From Nocardia brasiliensis ATCC 700358 (GTDB taxonomy: Bacteria; Actinomycetota; Actinomycetes; Mycobacteriales; Mycobacteriaceae), in the NCBI RefSeq assembly GCF_000250675.2, contig NC_018681.1, forward strand, positions 7,750,001-7,814,000: a stretch of DNA of 64,000 bases. Direction: 5' to 3'. Below the pieces are notes generated by a model. That model had not been told where the DNA came from, did no database searches, and saw only the letters and a program-made list of their open reading frames with translations. Shown here one piece after another: positions 7,533 to 17,211 of this stretch (the first letter of the stretch is position 1; each line of letters begins with the position of its first letter). A program made the position numbers and the translations under genes.

Positions 7533-8411
7533 ATGCAGCGAACAGCCATGCGGATCAGCCCGCAGGGAGATTTCGGTGTGGTGATCGAGGACTTCGACCC
7601 CGCATCGCAGGAAGACATCCGTGCGGTCAAGCGGGCGGTGTACCGCGAGCGCATCGCCGTGGTCAAGGGCGTCGAGCTCGATCCGCACCAATTCCTCGCG
7701 CTGGCAAGCGGTTTCGGCGAACCGGTGCGGTACTACGAGCCGATCTACCACCACCCCGACGTACCCGAGGTATTCGTATCGTCCAACGTCGGCAGCGGTC
7801 CCCAGCGGGTCGGCGTGCCCAAGACCGGGAAGTTCTGGCATTCGGACTACGGGTTCATGCCCCGCCCGTTCGACCTGACCTTCATCCTGCCCCAGGTGGT
7901 GCCCCAGCACAGCCGTGGCACCTACTTCCTCGATCTGGTCGCCGCCTATCGCGGGCTCAGCCCTGAACTGCAGCGCGAACTCACGGACACGGTCGCCACC
8001 CACAGCGTGGCCCGCTACTTCAAGATCCGGCCGAGCGATGTCTATCGGCCCATTTCCGAGGTGCTCGCCGAAATCGAGGCCAAAACACCGCCGGTGCACC
8101 TGCCCACGGTGCATCCGCACCCCCACACCGGCGAGCCGGTGCTCTACCTCAGCGAGGGCTTCACCACGTCCATCACCGGTGCGGACGGTACCGACCGCCC
8201 CGAGTTGCTGCGCGAATTACTCGGTGTCACCGGACAACTCGACGAGACCTGCACGCATCCGGCGATCCGGTTGCAGACCTTCGAGCGGGGCGATCTGCTG
8301 ATCTGGGACAACCGCGCCATGGTGCACCGGGCGCTGCACAACGCCACCGCCGAGCCCGCGGTGTCGCATCGGGTCACCGTGTACGACGACGAACCGGGCG
8401 TTCCGGCATGA
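7533..8411 (+). CDS. scoE: Fe(II)/2-oxoglutarate oxygenase forming the isonitrile group (ScoE / Rv0097 type)
   Basis: A TauD/TfdA-family non-heme iron enzyme of 292 residues. Metal ligands are His103 and Asp105 (FWHSDYGF) and distal His265 (MVHRAL), with an Arg about 10 residues later for 2-oxoglutarate. In the characterised Streptomyces ScoE and M. tuberculosis Rv0097 systems the enzyme converts an N-carboxymethyl beta-amino acid into a beta-isonitrile acid. The assignment rests on fold plus the exact neighbour set FcoT-like, acyl ligase, ACP and NRPS. The ATG at 7533 sits 6 nt after a candidate -10 element; GTG 7527 and ATG 7548 are alternatives and no Shine-Dalgarno sequence is seen. First gene of an eight-gene coupled operon; its stop overlaps the next ATG (ATGA). 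Confidence 0.88.
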   Translation: MQRTAMRISPQGDFGVVIEDFDPASQEDIRAVKRAVYRERIAVVKGVELDPHQFLALASGFGEPVRYYEPIYHHPDVPEVFVSSNVGSGPQRVGVPKTGKFWHSDYGFMPRPFDLTFILPQVVPQHSRGTYFLDLVAAYRGLSPELQRELTDTVATHSVARYFKIRPSDVYRPISEVLAEIEAKTPPVHLPTVHPHPHTGEPVLYLSEGFTTSITGADGTDRPELLRELLGVTGQLDETCTHPAIRLQTFERGDLLIWDNRAMVHRALHNATAEPAVSHRVTVYDDEPGVPA

Positions 8412-8944
8412 CCGATCGGGTGTTCCCGGACGATCCGTTGCTGCTGGCGCGGGTCCTGCACTGCTACAAGCCGCACTGCCGCTATCTGCGCACGCTCGAG
8501 GTCCGATCGTCGGGCGAGAAGGTCACCGCCACCGGAACTTTCGAGATACCCGAGTCCTGCTATATCGACGCGACCGGCCACCTCAACTCGGTCGAGGTGA
8601 ACATCTGCTACAACCAGATGCTCTATCAGACCATCGCGGTCATGGTGCGCGGGCAGCTCGGGGTGTTCGCCGAGTGGACGATGGACGATTTCTGGCGACG
8701 CCAGCTGCCGGACATTCTGATCACCCGCTTCCACAGCGATTTCCGCAGGCCGATCGACCCACGCCGGTTCTCCGGTGAGTTCACCCTCGATGACAGCCGG
8801 GAGCGCACGAGCTCGCTCGACGGCACGCCGTTCACCGCGTTGGACACCTCGTTCCGCTGCTGGGACGACCACGGCGGCCACTGCGCGGGCGTCGTCCGGT
8901 TGGCCGTCGTCGACGCGGCCCGCGCCCTGGGGGCCGCGCGATGA
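8408..8944 (+). CDS. scoD: FcoT-like hotdog protein of isonitrile lipopeptide synthesis (ScoD / Rv0098 type)
   Basis: 178 residues, the length of FcoT (Rv0098), and recognisable by the N-terminal LARVLHCYKPHCRYL and the SVEVNICYNQMLYQT segment. FcoT was first described as a long-chain fatty acyl thioesterase; in the isonitrile pathway its homolog ScoD is credited with adding glycine to an alpha,beta-unsaturated acyl-ACP, which sets up the later isonitrile. The hotdog fold has no classical triad; conserved Tyr and Asn residues are present in the segment above. Both ends overlap neighbours as ATGA, so translation is coupled to the oxygenase and to the ligase. Confidence 0.88.
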   Translation: MTDRVFPDDPLLLARVLHCYKPHCRYLRTLEVRSSGEKVTATGTFEIPESCYIDATGHLNSVEVNICYNQMLYQTIAVMVRGQLGVFAEWTMDDFWRRQLPDILITRFHSDFRRPIDPRRFSGEFTLDDSRERTSSLDGTPFTALDTSFRCWDDHGGHCAGVVRLAVVDAARALGAAR

Positions 8945-10479
8945 GTGCCCGCACGGTGACTTCGATTCTCGAAGAGCACGCGGCGCACCGCCCTGGAACG
9001 GTCGCGATCTCGTGCGCGGGAAGAGAACTCGACTACGCACGACTGCGCGCCGACAGCATCCGGCTCGCCCGCGCGCTGCGCGCCGCCGGCATCGCCGCGG
9101 ACGACAGGGTGGCCTATCTGGGCAAGGAATCCGTCGACTACTACGCGCTGTTCTTCGCCTGCGCGCGACTCGCGGCGGTGCTGGTCCCGATCAATTTCCG
9201 GCTGACCGCACCGGAAGTCGAACACATCATCGGCGACTCGGGCAGCACGGTTGTGCTGGTCGACGCCGACTCCGCCGAGATCGCGCGGGCCGCCGCGCCG
9301 CACGCCCGCGTCGTCGACCTGGACGGCGACGAGTTCGCGAGCTGGCTGGCCGGTCCCGCCGAGCCGGCCTCGGACTCATCGGCCGGCGGGCGCGACGATG
9401 CGGTGATCCAGCTCTATACCAGCGGCACCACCGGCCTGCCCAAAGGCGTTGTGCTGGCGCAGCGCAGCTTCTTCGCCATCGCCGACGCGCTGGCCGACGC
9501 GAGCCTGGACTGGATCGACTTCCGCGCGGGCGACCGCAGCCTCATCGGCATTCCCGGCTTCCACGTCGGCGGAATCTGGTGGGCGATGCAGGGTTTCGCT
9601 GCGGGCGTCACCAATGTCGCGATGCCGCGGTTCGACAGCGGCACCGCGCTGGCACTGATCGCGCAGAACGGGATCACCACCCTGTGCGTCGTCCCGTCGA
9701 TGCTGCGGCTGATCATGTCCGAGCCCGCGATCGACTCGGCGGCGGTCGCGTCGGTGCGCAAGGTGGTCTATGGGGGATCACCGATTTCGGAAACCTTGTT
9801 GCGGGAAGCACTCGAGCTCTTCGACGCCGAGTTCGCGCAGATCTACGGCCTGACCGAAACCGGGAACACGGCGATCTGCCTGCCGCCGCGCGATCACGTG
9901 CCGGGCAATCCCCGGCTGGCCGCCGCGGGACGGCCGTATCCGGGTGTGTCCGTGCGGATCATCGACGCCGCCGGGACGCAGCGACCGCCAGGGGAGGTCG
10001 GCGAGATCTGCCTGCGCTCCCCCGCCGCCATGCTCGGCTATTGGCAACTGCCCGAGGCCACGAGCCAGACGCTGATCGACGGCTGGATCCACACCGGCGA
10101 CGCCGGATATGTCGATGCCGACGGCTATCTCTATATCCGAGATCGGTTGAAGGACATGATCATCGTGGGCGGCGAGAACATCTACCCCGCCGAGATCGAG
10201 AACGTCCTCGCCCGGCATCCGGCCGTGGCGGATTCGGCGGTGATCGGCGTACCGGACGACGTGTTCGGCGAATCGGTGCACGCGTTCGTCGCGTGCCGGC
10301 CCGGCACGCAGGTGCGGGTGCGTGACCTGATGACGTTCTGCCGGGAACACCTGGCGTGGTTCAAGATCCCGGCCCGTTTCGAAGTGGTCGCCGCCGTGCC
10401 CCGCAACCCGAGCGGCAAGATCATGCGCTGGCAATTGCGCGATCGGTTCTGGGCCGAGCGGGACAGACAGGTGAACTGA
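8941..10479 (+). CDS. scoC: Fatty acyl-AMP / acyl-ACP ligase of the isonitrile pathway (FadD10 / ScoC type)
   Basis: 512-residue ANL enzyme. P-loop YTSGTTGLPKG at about residues 158-168, IYGLTETGN, the IHTGD hinge and GGENIYPAEIE are all intact, and the C-terminal catalytic Lys lies in PRNPSGK. FadD10 (Rv0099) and ScoC load acyl groups onto the dedicated small ACP rather than CoA. The gene starts in an ATGA overlap with the FcoT-like gene, and its stop codon directly abuts the ATG of the ACP gene, matching the order in M. tuberculosis (Rv0098-Rv0099-Rv0100). Confidence 0.88.
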   Translation: MSARTVTSILEEHAAHRPGTVAISCAGRELDYARLRADSIRLARALRAAGIAADDRVAYLGKESVDYYALFFACARLAAVLVPINFRLTAPEVEHIIGDSGSTVVLVDADSAEIARAAAPHARVVDLDGDEFASWLAGPAEPASDSSAGGRDDAVIQLYTSGTTGLPKGVVLAQRSFFAIADALADASLDWIDFRAGDRSLIGIPGFHVGGIWWAMQGFAAGVTNVAMPRFDSGTALALIAQNGITTLCVVPSMLRLIMSEPAIDSAAVASVRKVVYGGSPISETLLREALELFDAEFAQIYGLTETGNTAICLPPRDHVPGNPRLAAAGRPYPGVSVRIIDAAGTQRPPGEVGEICLRSPAAMLGYWQLPEATSQTLIDGWIHTGDAGYVDADGYLYIRDRLKDMIIVGGENIYPAEIENVLARHPAVADSAVIGVPDDVFGESVHAFVACRPGTQVRVRDLMTFCREHLAWFKIPARFEVVAAVPRNPSGKIMRWQLRDRFWAERDRQVN

Positions 10480-10716
10480 ATGGAACCGCTGACCTATGCC
10501 GCGGTGCGCGCGGACATCGCCGACGTGCTCTATCTCGAACCGGACGAGCTCACCGACACCGAGGATCTGTTCGCCGCCGGGCTGGACTCGGTGCGCCTGA
10601 TGGGACTCATCGAACGGTGGAAGAAACGCGGTGCCGCACCGGCATTCGTCGATCTGGCCGAGCACCCCACCCTCGCCGCGTGGTGGCCCCTGCTCGCGCC
10701 GCGGCGTGCGCGGTGA
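10480..10716 (+). CDS. scoB: Acyl carrier protein of the isonitrile pathway (ScoB / Rv0100 type)
   Basis: A 78-residue free-standing carrier protein. The phosphopantetheine site is Ser37 in AAGLDSVRLMGL. It lacks any other domain. It begins with no gap after the ligase gene and its stop overlaps the GTG of the NRPS gene (GTGA), so equimolar translation of ligase, carrier and synthetase is likely. By analogy it carries the unsaturated and later the beta-isonitrile acyl chain to the condensation domain. Confidence 0.9.
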   Translation: MEPLTYAAVRADIADVLYLEPDELTDTEDLFAAGLDSVRLMGLIERWKKRGAAPAFVDLAEHPTLAAWWPLLAPRRAR

Positions 10717-13700
10717 GGTCGCCGCAGGGACGGCCGCTCACCGCCGCCCAGCTCGGCGTCTGGCTCGGCCAGCAGCTGGACCCGGCGTCGTCGGCGTTCA
10801 ATATCGCCGAGTACGTGGACATTTCCGGTCCGCTCGAGCTGGACGCGCTGGTGGCCGCCGTCCGCGCGGCGGTAGCCGAGACCGAAGTACTGCGGACCCG
10901 CTTCGTCGCCGACGGCCCGCGTCAGGTCGAGCACACGCCGGATCAGGCGGTGCAGGTGGTGGACGTCTCCGCCGCACCGGATCCGTTGGCGGCCGCCCGC
11001 GCACTGATGGACCGGGACGTGGCCGAGCCGCGCGACCTCACCGGCGACGAGTTGTTCGCGCACATCGTCTTCCGGCTCACGCCGCACCGCACCCTCTGGT
11101 ATCACCGCGTGCATCACATCCTGCTCGACGGCTACGGCATGGCGTTGATCGCGCGCCGCGTCGCGGAGCTGTACACCGCGCGCGTCACCGGAACGTCTAT
11201 GCCGCCCTACGCTTTCGGCTCCTGGGACGCGGTGATCGCGGCGGACGCGGCATACGCCGAATCACCGGAGCGCGAGCGCGACCGTGCGTACTGGCTCGAC
11301 TACCTCGGTAATCGCCCGGCCCCGGTGACGCTGTCCGGGGCCACACCGCACGCGCCGAGCAGCGCGGGCCGGACCCTGCGGGAGTTCACCGCGCTGGACG
11401 CCGAGACGGTCGCGCTGTTGCGCCGGGTCGCCGAGACCGCCCGCGCGAACTGGACCGACGTGCTCACCACGGCCATCGCCGCTTACGTGCACCGGATGAC
11501 CGGTGCGACCGAGGTATGCCTCGCGCTGCCGGTCATGCTGCGCACCGGCACGCCCGCACTGCGGGTGCCGTGCATGACGCTCAACGGCGTCGCGCTGTGG
11601 ACCGAATTCGCGGGCGAGCCCACGCTGACCACGCTCACCGGCCGGGTCGCCCGCGACCTGGTGCGCGGCCGGCGCCACCAGCGGTATCGGAGCGAGCAGG
11701 TACGCCGCGACCTGGGCCTGGTCGGCACCGACCGCAGCATGTACGGGCCCTCGGTCAACATCATGCTGTTCGACTACGACCTGCGCTTCGGCGCGTGCAC
11801 CAGCACGGTGCACAACGTCACGGCCGGGATGATCGACGATCTGGTGTTCAACCTGTACGACCGCGGCGACGGCAACGCGCCCACGCTGTATCTCGACGGT
11901 CACCCGGGCTCCTATACCTCTGCCGAACTCGCCACTCAGCTGCGGCGGTTCACCACGTTCCTGCGTCGCGTGCTGACCGAGCCCGACCGCCCGCTCGGCG
12001 CGATCGATCTGTTCCTGCCGGGCGAACGAGCAGCACTGCGCGCCGCCGGTCACGGGCCGGAGCGCCGGTGGCCGGCGAACCTGGTGCACGAGGTGCTGGC
12101 GGCGCAGACCCTGCGGTCGGCAACGGCCACGGCGATCGTCGCCACCGGTGCCGGCGGACGCCAGGAATCGCTGACCTATGGCGAACTCGCCACGCGGACA
12201 CAGCAATTGCGAGCCGCGCTGGTGGCGGCGGGGACGCGTCCCGGCGACGCCGTCGCGGTGTTGCTCCCGCGCACCGGCGATGCGATCGCCGCGGTCTTCG
12301 CGGTACTGGCCTGCGGCGGGGTCTATGTCCCAGTGGACCCGGAACAACCCGCAGCCCGCACCGCCGTGCTGCTCGACGGGCTTTGCGGCCGAACCGAACT
12401 CGGCGCGATACTCACCACGACCGCACTGACTTCCCCGCTCCCCGCCGCACTCGCCGATCGAGCGGTTCTGGTCGATGACCACGCCGCGGTCACCGCGGAC
12501 ACTGTCACGCCCCCCTTGCATCCCGATCATCCGGCGTGGGTGATCCACACCTCCGGCACCACGGGCACACCGAAGGCCACGGTGATCTCGCACCGATCCG
12601 TGCGGAACCTCTACCACCACCATCGCGAGCAGCTGATCGAACCCGCGGTGGCAGCCTGCGGCGGCCGGCGGATGCGGGCGGCGCTCACCGCGTCGATGAC
12701 CTTCGATACGGCGTGGGAAGGGCTGCTCTGGCTGCTGGCGGGCCACGAACTGCACGTCATCGATGACGAGCTGCGGCGCGACCCAGACGCGCTCGTCCGC
12801 TACATCCGCGCGCAGCACATCGATTTCCTCGATGTCACACCGACTTTCGCACGGGAGCTGCTCGGGGCGGGACTGCTCGCCGGGCAGCACCGGCCCGCCG
12901 TGCTCGCGCTCGGCGGCGAGGCGACCGACGCGGCCCTGTGGTCCGAGTTGCGCGCCGAGCCGGAGATCGCGGTCTACAACCTCTACGGGCCAACCGAATG
13001 CACCGTCGACGCCACCTGGACCACGGTGGCCGCGCACGCCGCGCCGTCCATCGGCGGGCCGGTCAGCAACGGGCGGTGTCACGTGCTCGACCTGGCGCTG
13101 CGGCCGGTGCCACCCGGGGTGGTGGGCGAACTGTATGTCGGCGGCCTACCCGTCGGACAGGGCTATCTCGGCGAATCCGGCGCGACCGCCGCGAAATTCG
13201 TCGCGGACCCGTTCGATCCGAAGGGCGGGCGGCTCTATCGCACCGGCGATCTGGTGCGTCGGCAGCCGGACGGGGGCCTGGACTATCTCGGACGCGGTGA
13301 CACGCAGATGTCGTTGCGCGGCTATCGAATCGAGGCCGGCGAGGTCGAAGCCGCATTGGCCACCCACCCCGGCGTCGGCGGCGCGGCGGTGCGGATACAC
13401 GCCGAGGTGCTCGTCGCCTATGTGGTGCCCACGGCGGGCGCGGCGCTGCCGGACCCGCGCGCCCTGCGCCTGCACCTCGCAGCACGGCTGCCCGACTACA
13501 TGGTGCCGTCGATATATCTCGAGCTGCGGCGCCTGCCGCACACCGCCAACGGCAAGCTGGACCGGGCGGCGCTGCCCGCGCCGCCGGCCGCCGCCACCAC
13601 CGAACGGCCCGCCCGCACGCCCGCCGAGCGGACGCTGGTGCGGTTGTTCGCCGAGGCGCTAGAGCTCGATTCGGTCGGCATCGAGGACGACTTCTTCGCG

Positions 13701-15119
13701 CGCGGCGGGCATTCGCTGCGCGCGGCCCGGGTGCTCAACGGGGTGCGGGCCGCCTTCGGTGCGCGCTGGGACCTGCGCACCATGTTCGACACACCGACCG
13801 TGGCCGGCTTGGCCGAGCGGCTCGAGTCAGGTCGAGAAATAGATGAATTGCCCTGGAGCACAGCCGATCTAGAAGAGGACGTGCACCTGGTCGACGATCT
13901 CGTCGCGATCGGCGAGCCGTCGGCACCGCCCCGGGTCGCACTGCTCACCGGTGCGACCGGGTTCCTCGGTGCGTTTCTGCTCGCAGCTCTGCTGGAACAG
14001 ACCGACCTGCGGGTGTACTGCCTCGTCCGAGCGCAGGACGACGCTGCCGCGATGACCCGGCTCCGGGACACCCTTGCGCGCTACGGTCTTCGCGACCGGG
14101 CGGATCCACCGCCCCCGGCAGATCCGTCGCGCCCCGGATCTGCCCGGCGCGAATCCCGGATCGTTCCGCTCGCAGGCGATCTCGCCGAGCCGCTGCTCGG
14201 CCTGTCCCCCGAGCGTTACCGGGAGCTGGCCGACACCGTGGACACCATCGTGCACAACGGCGCTCGTGTCCATCACTTCGAGCCCTATGCCAGGCTGCGT
14301 CCGGCGAATGTCGAAGGGACCGCACGCATACTGCGGCTGGCCTGCACCGGCACCCCCGCCTCGGTGCATTTCGTCTCCTCTGTCGACACCGCCTTCGCGG
14401 TCGACGGAAATCCGGCCGTGCTGAGCGAGGACCGCCGGGTGGCCGCGACGTCGTTGCCGCCCAACGGCTATGTCGCGAGCAAGTGGGTGTCGGAGGGGCT
14501 GCTGTATGCCGCCGCCGCGCGCGGTGTGCCGGTGACGGTGACCCGGCCGGGCCGGATCGGCGGGCACTCCGGAACCGGCGTATCCGGCCCGGACGACGCG
14601 TTCTGGAGCCTGCTGCGCGCGATGGTCGTGCTCGGGGCGGTGCCCGACGAGCTGTACCGGACGGGCACGGTGGACGTGGTCCCGGTGGATTGGGTGGCCG
14701 CTGTCATCGCGCATCTGGTCACGCAGCGGGGCGTCGGCCGGACCTGCCATCTGACCAGCGAACAGCCACTGCCCTTCGCCGCGATCGTCGCGGTGCTGCG
14801 CGAATCCGGTTATCCGATCGCCACCGTCCCCGCGACGGACTGGCACAACCGTTTGACCGCACTGGCGGATCAGGCTTCGGCACGCGGCGATCACGCCCTG
14901 ACCATCGCCCGCGCGCACGCCGCACACCTGGCCCGGCCGGGCACCGCCGCCACTTACAGCCGCACGAATACCCGCGCCGCCCTGGCGGATGCCACCGTGC
15001 CGCAACCGGATTCGCTGTCCGCCGTGCGGGCCGGCGTCGACTACCTGATTCGGACCCGTTTCCTCCCGCCGCCCGCGGTCCCGGTCGGCGCGCAACCATC
15101 GAAGAGGCACCCATGCTGA
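10713..15119 (+). CDS. scoA: Single-module NRPS with terminal reductase, C-A-PCP-R (ScoA type)
   Basis: 1468 residues. Condensation domain about 1-430 with HHILLDG (His134, His135, Asp139). Adenylation domain about 450-950 with TSGTTGTPK near 612, the MTFDTAW core, NLYGPTEC, YRTGDLVR and Lys in NGKLDR. Carrier domain with Ser1001 in GGHSL. Reductase domain from about 1075 with TGATGFLG for NADPH and the YVASK Tyr-Lys pair near 1252-1256. ScoA of Streptomyces acylates both amino groups of lysine with isonitrile chains and releases the product reductively; M. tuberculosis Nrp (Rv0101) has two modules. This protein matches the one-module form. An Asp in the A-domain segment ECTVDATW fits a basic substrate such as Lys or Orn, but that is inference. 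Confidence 0.9.
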   Translation: MRSPQGRPLTAAQLGVWLGQQLDPASSAFNIAEYVDISGPLELDALVAAVRAAVAETEVLRTRFVADGPRQVEHTPDQAVQVVDVSAAPDPLAAARALMDRDVAEPRDLTGDELFAHIVFRLTPHRTLWYHRVHHILLDGYGMALIARRVAELYTARVTGTSMPPYAFGSWDAVIAADAAYAESPERERDRAYWLDYLGNRPAPVTLSGATPHAPSSAGRTLREFTALDAETVALLRRVAETARANWTDVLTTAIAAYVHRMTGATEVCLALPVMLRTGTPALRVPCMTLNGVALWTEFAGEPTLTTLTGRVARDLVRGRRHQRYRSEQVRRDLGLVGTDRSMYGPSVNIMLFDYDLRFGACTSTVHNVTAGMIDDLVFNLYDRGDGNAPTLYLDGHPGSYTSAELATQLRRFTTFLRRVLTEPDRPLGAIDLFLPGERAALRAAGHGPERRWPANLVHEVLAAQTLRSATATAIVATGAGGRQESLTYGELATRTQQLRAALVAAGTRPGDAVAVLLPRTGDAIAAVFAVLACGGVYVPVDPEQPAARTAVLLDGLCGRTELGAILTTTALTSPLPAALADRAVLVDDHAAVTADTVTPPLHPDHPAWVIHTSGTTGTPKATVISHRSVRNLYHHHREQLIEPAVAACGGRRMRAALTASMTFDTAWEGLLWLLAGHELHVIDDELRRDPDALVRYIRAQHIDFLDVTPTFARELLGAGLLAGQHRPAVLALGGEATDAALWSELRAEPEIAVYNLYGPTECTVDATWTTVAAHAAPSIGGPVSNGRCHVLDLALRPVPPGVVGELYVGGLPVGQGYLGESGATAAKFVADPFDPKGGRLYRTGDLVRRQPDGGLDYLGRGDTQMSLRGYRIEAGEVEAALATHPGVGGAAVRIHAEVLVAYVVPTAGAALPDPRALRLHLAARLPDYMVPSIYLELRRLPHTANGKLDRAALPAPPAAATTERPARTPAERTLVRLFAEALELDSVGIEDDFFARGGHSLRAARVLNGVRAAFGARWDLRTMFDTPTVAGLAERLESGREIDELPWSTADLEEDVHLVDDLVAIGEPSAPPRVALLTGATGFLGAFLLAALLEQTDLRVYCLVRAQDDAAAMTRLRDTLARYGLRDRADPPPPADPSRPGSARRESRIVPLAGDLAEPLLGLSPERYRELADTVDTIVHNGARVHHFEPYARLRPANVEGTARILRLACTGTPASVHFVSSVDTAFAVDGNPAVLSEDRRVAATSLPPNGYVASKWVSEGLLYAAAARGVPVTVTRPGRIGGHSGTGVSGPDDAFWSLLRAMVVLGAVPDELYRTGTVDVVPVDWVAAVIAHLVTQRGVGRTCHLTSEQPLPFAAIVAVLRESGYPIATVPATDWHNRLTALADQASARGDHALTIARAHAAHLARPGTAATYSRTNTRAALADATVPQPDSLSAVRAGVDYLIRTRFLPPPAVPVGAQPSKRHPC

Positions 15120-16168
15120 TCAAACACGCACTGCTGCCGGTACTCGCGGCGAGTGTGCTCGCGGCGACCGCCTGCACCACGTCGGTGACCGATGCCGCCG
15201 ATACCCGGCCCGCGACCGCGGCGACCGAGGGTGTCACGAAATACCCTCTTTCCCTGGAGAACTGCGGGAGGAGCTACACGTTCACCGCGGCCCCGAACCG
15301 TGTCGTGGTGATGAACGGCGGTTCGGTCGGCGAGGTGTCGGCGCTGCTCGCACTCGGCGTGGCCGACCGGGTGGTGGCCAACGCCCAGTCCTACGGCAAT
15401 TCCGACGTGCCCGGCCGCGCCGCCGCGATCGATGCGCTCCCCACCGGGAACATCACCCCGAACAGCCTGCAGGACATTCCCCGGGAGGCCATGCTGAACC
15501 AGCGGCCCGACCTCGTGATCTCGACCGGCGGTGGCGGTTTCGCCGCCGACCAGGGCTTCGCCACCAGGGACGAGCTGGCGGCGGCCGGTGCGAATACCTA
15601 TGTGCCCAGGGCCAACTGCGGCGTCACGGGAGCGGTCACCGGCACGCCGACGATCGAGGACAGCTACGCCCTGCTGCGCGACCTCGGGGCCATCTTCGAC
15701 GTGCCCGGCCGGGCCGATCGGCTCATCGCCGACTCGCAGCGCGCCATCGCGGCGACCACCGCCCAGGTAGCCGGGCAGCCGAAGAAGAATGTGCTGCTCG
15801 TCTTCGCCGGGATGGGCATGGGCGGCGATGATTCCGACTTCTCGGCGATCGCGGCCGGTGGCATCTGGAACGACGTCATCGGTAAAGCGGGCGGGGTGAA
15901 TCCGTTCGAGCGGACCGACGGCACCACCTTCGTGACGATCAGCAAGGAGCAGCTCGCCGCGACGCCCATCGACGGGCTGGTCGTGGTGAACTACCGCAGC
16001 CCCGATATCGACGCGGTCGCGAAACGAATTCTCGCGCAGTTCCCGCAGTGGCCGGCCGCGGCGACCGGAAGCTATGCGGTACTGGCGGATTCGATCTACC
16101 TCGGCCCGAGCAACGACGTGGCGGTGGGGCGGATCGCGAAACTGGTGCACCCCGAGCAGTTCCGGTGA
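15113..16168 (+). CDS. Metal-chelate ABC transporter substrate-binding lipoprotein (FecB/FhuD family)
   Basis: 351 residues starting inside the last 7 nt of the NRPS gene. The N-terminus is a lipoprotein signal with the acylated residue at Cys21 (LAATAC). The body has the class III periplasmic-binding pattern: NRVVVMNGGSVGEVSALLALG near the first lobe, RPDLVISTGGGG before the long linking helix, and a C-terminal lobe ending VGRIAKLVHPEQF. Such proteins bind siderophores, heme or cobalamin. Because the gene is translationally tied to the isonitrile NRPS, the likely ligand is the metal-loaded isonitrile lipopeptide, probably copper; this is inference from position. Confidence 0.88.
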   Translation: MLIKHALLPVLAASVLAATACTTSVTDAADTRPATAATEGVTKYPLSLENCGRSYTFTAAPNRVVVMNGGSVGEVSALLALGVADRVVANAQSYGNSDVPGRAAAIDALPTGNITPNSLQDIPREAMLNQRPDLVISTGGGGFAADQGFATRDELAAAGANTYVPRANCGVTGAVTGTPTIEDSYALLRDLGAIFDVPGRADRLIADSQRAIAATTAQVAGQPKKNVLLVFAGMGMGGDDSDFSAIAAGGIWNDVIGKAGGVNPFERTDGTTFVTISKEQLAATPIDGLVVVNYRSPDIDAVAKRILAQFPQWPAAATGSYAVLADSIYLGPSNDVAVGRIAKLVHPEQFR

Positions 16169-17211
16169 CGCGGACCAGCGCCCGGCCGCCACTGGCCAGA
16201 GTGCCGCTGCCGATCGCGCTGGGGGCCGCGGCCGCAGTGTTGCTCGCCGTCCTGGTGCTCTCGATCGCGGTGGGGTCGGTGACGGTTTCCGCGGCCGATA
16301 CCGCCCGCGTGATCGTCGCCCACTTGTCCGGTAGGACAGCCGATGTCGGCTTCACCGTCGATCAGATCGTCTGGAGCTACCGGCTGCCGCGGGTCCTGCT
16401 GGCCGCGCTGTGCGGCTGCGGACTCGCGGTGGCGGGCGTGCTGTTGCAAGCGCTGGTGAACAATCCGCTGGCGGACCCGTATGTGCTCGGCCTGTCGTCC
16501 GGGGCTTCGCTCGGTGCGGTCATCGTGATCGTCACCGCGGGCGGCGCACTCGGCGGTGTCGGGGTGTCCACCGCGGCGTTCTGTGGTGCGATCGCCACCA
16601 TCGCGGTGGTGTTCCTGCTCGGCCAGCAGCGCGGCAGGCTCGCGCCCACTCGACTGGTCCTCGCGGGTGTGGCGGTGGGCTATCTGCTGCTGGCGGCCAC
16701 GAACTATCTGCAACTGCGCGCGACGCCGAACGAGCTGCGCACGGTGATGTTCTGGACGATGGGCAGCGTGGCGGGGGCGCGGTGGGATCGGCTCGGCCCG
16801 GTCACCGTGGTGGTGCTGGTGACCGTGGCGGTGGTGCTGGCGTTCGGGCGGCGGCTCAACGTGCTCGGCACCGGTGACGAGCAGGCGACCGCGCTGGGCG
16901 TCGACGTGCGGACGCTGCGGATCCTGCTGCTCGTGCTCTCCGCGCTGCTGACCGGCGTCCTGATCGCCGCCGCGGGCGGGATCGGCTTCGTCGGCCTGGT
17001 GATTCCGCATGTGGTGCGGCTGGCGTTCGGGCTGGACCACCGGCGGGTGCTGCCCCTGTCCGCACTGATCGGGGCCGCGTATCTGGTTGCGGTGGACCTG
17101 CTTTCGCGTACCGTCGACGCGCCCAACGAACTGCCGCTCGGCATCTTCACAGCGGCATTCGGCGCGCCGTTCTTCCTATGGCTGCTGCGTCGCAACGGCG
17201 GTCTGCAATGA
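16165..17211 (+). CDS. FecCD-family ABC transporter permease
   Basis: 348 residues with about ten hydrophobic helices. Family features include YRLPRVLLAALCGCGLAVAG followed by the NNPLADPYVLG coupling segment, and GGIGFVGLVIPHVVR near the C-terminus. The GTG start overlaps the lipoprotein stop (GTGA) and the stop overlaps the ATPase start (ATGA). Only one permease gene is present, so it probably forms a homodimer. Together with its neighbours it should import a metal chelate across the cytoplasmic membrane. Confidence 0.92.
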   Translation: MTRTSARPPLARVPLPIALGAAAAVLLAVLVLSIAVGSVTVSAADTARVIVAHLSGRTADVGFTVDQIVWSYRLPRVLLAALCGCGLAVAGVLLQALVNNPLADPYVLGLSSGASLGAVIVIVTAGGALGGVGVSTAAFCGAIATIAVVFLLGQQRGRLAPTRLVLAGVAVGYLLLAATNYLQLRATPNELRTVMFWTMGSVAGARWDRLGPVTVVVLVTVAVVLAFGRRLNVLGTGDEQATALGVDVRTLRILLLVLSALLTGVLIAAAGGIGFVGLVIPHVVRLAFGLDHRRVLPLSALIGAAYLVAVDLLSRTVDAPNELPLGIFTAAFGAPFFLWLLRRNGGLQ

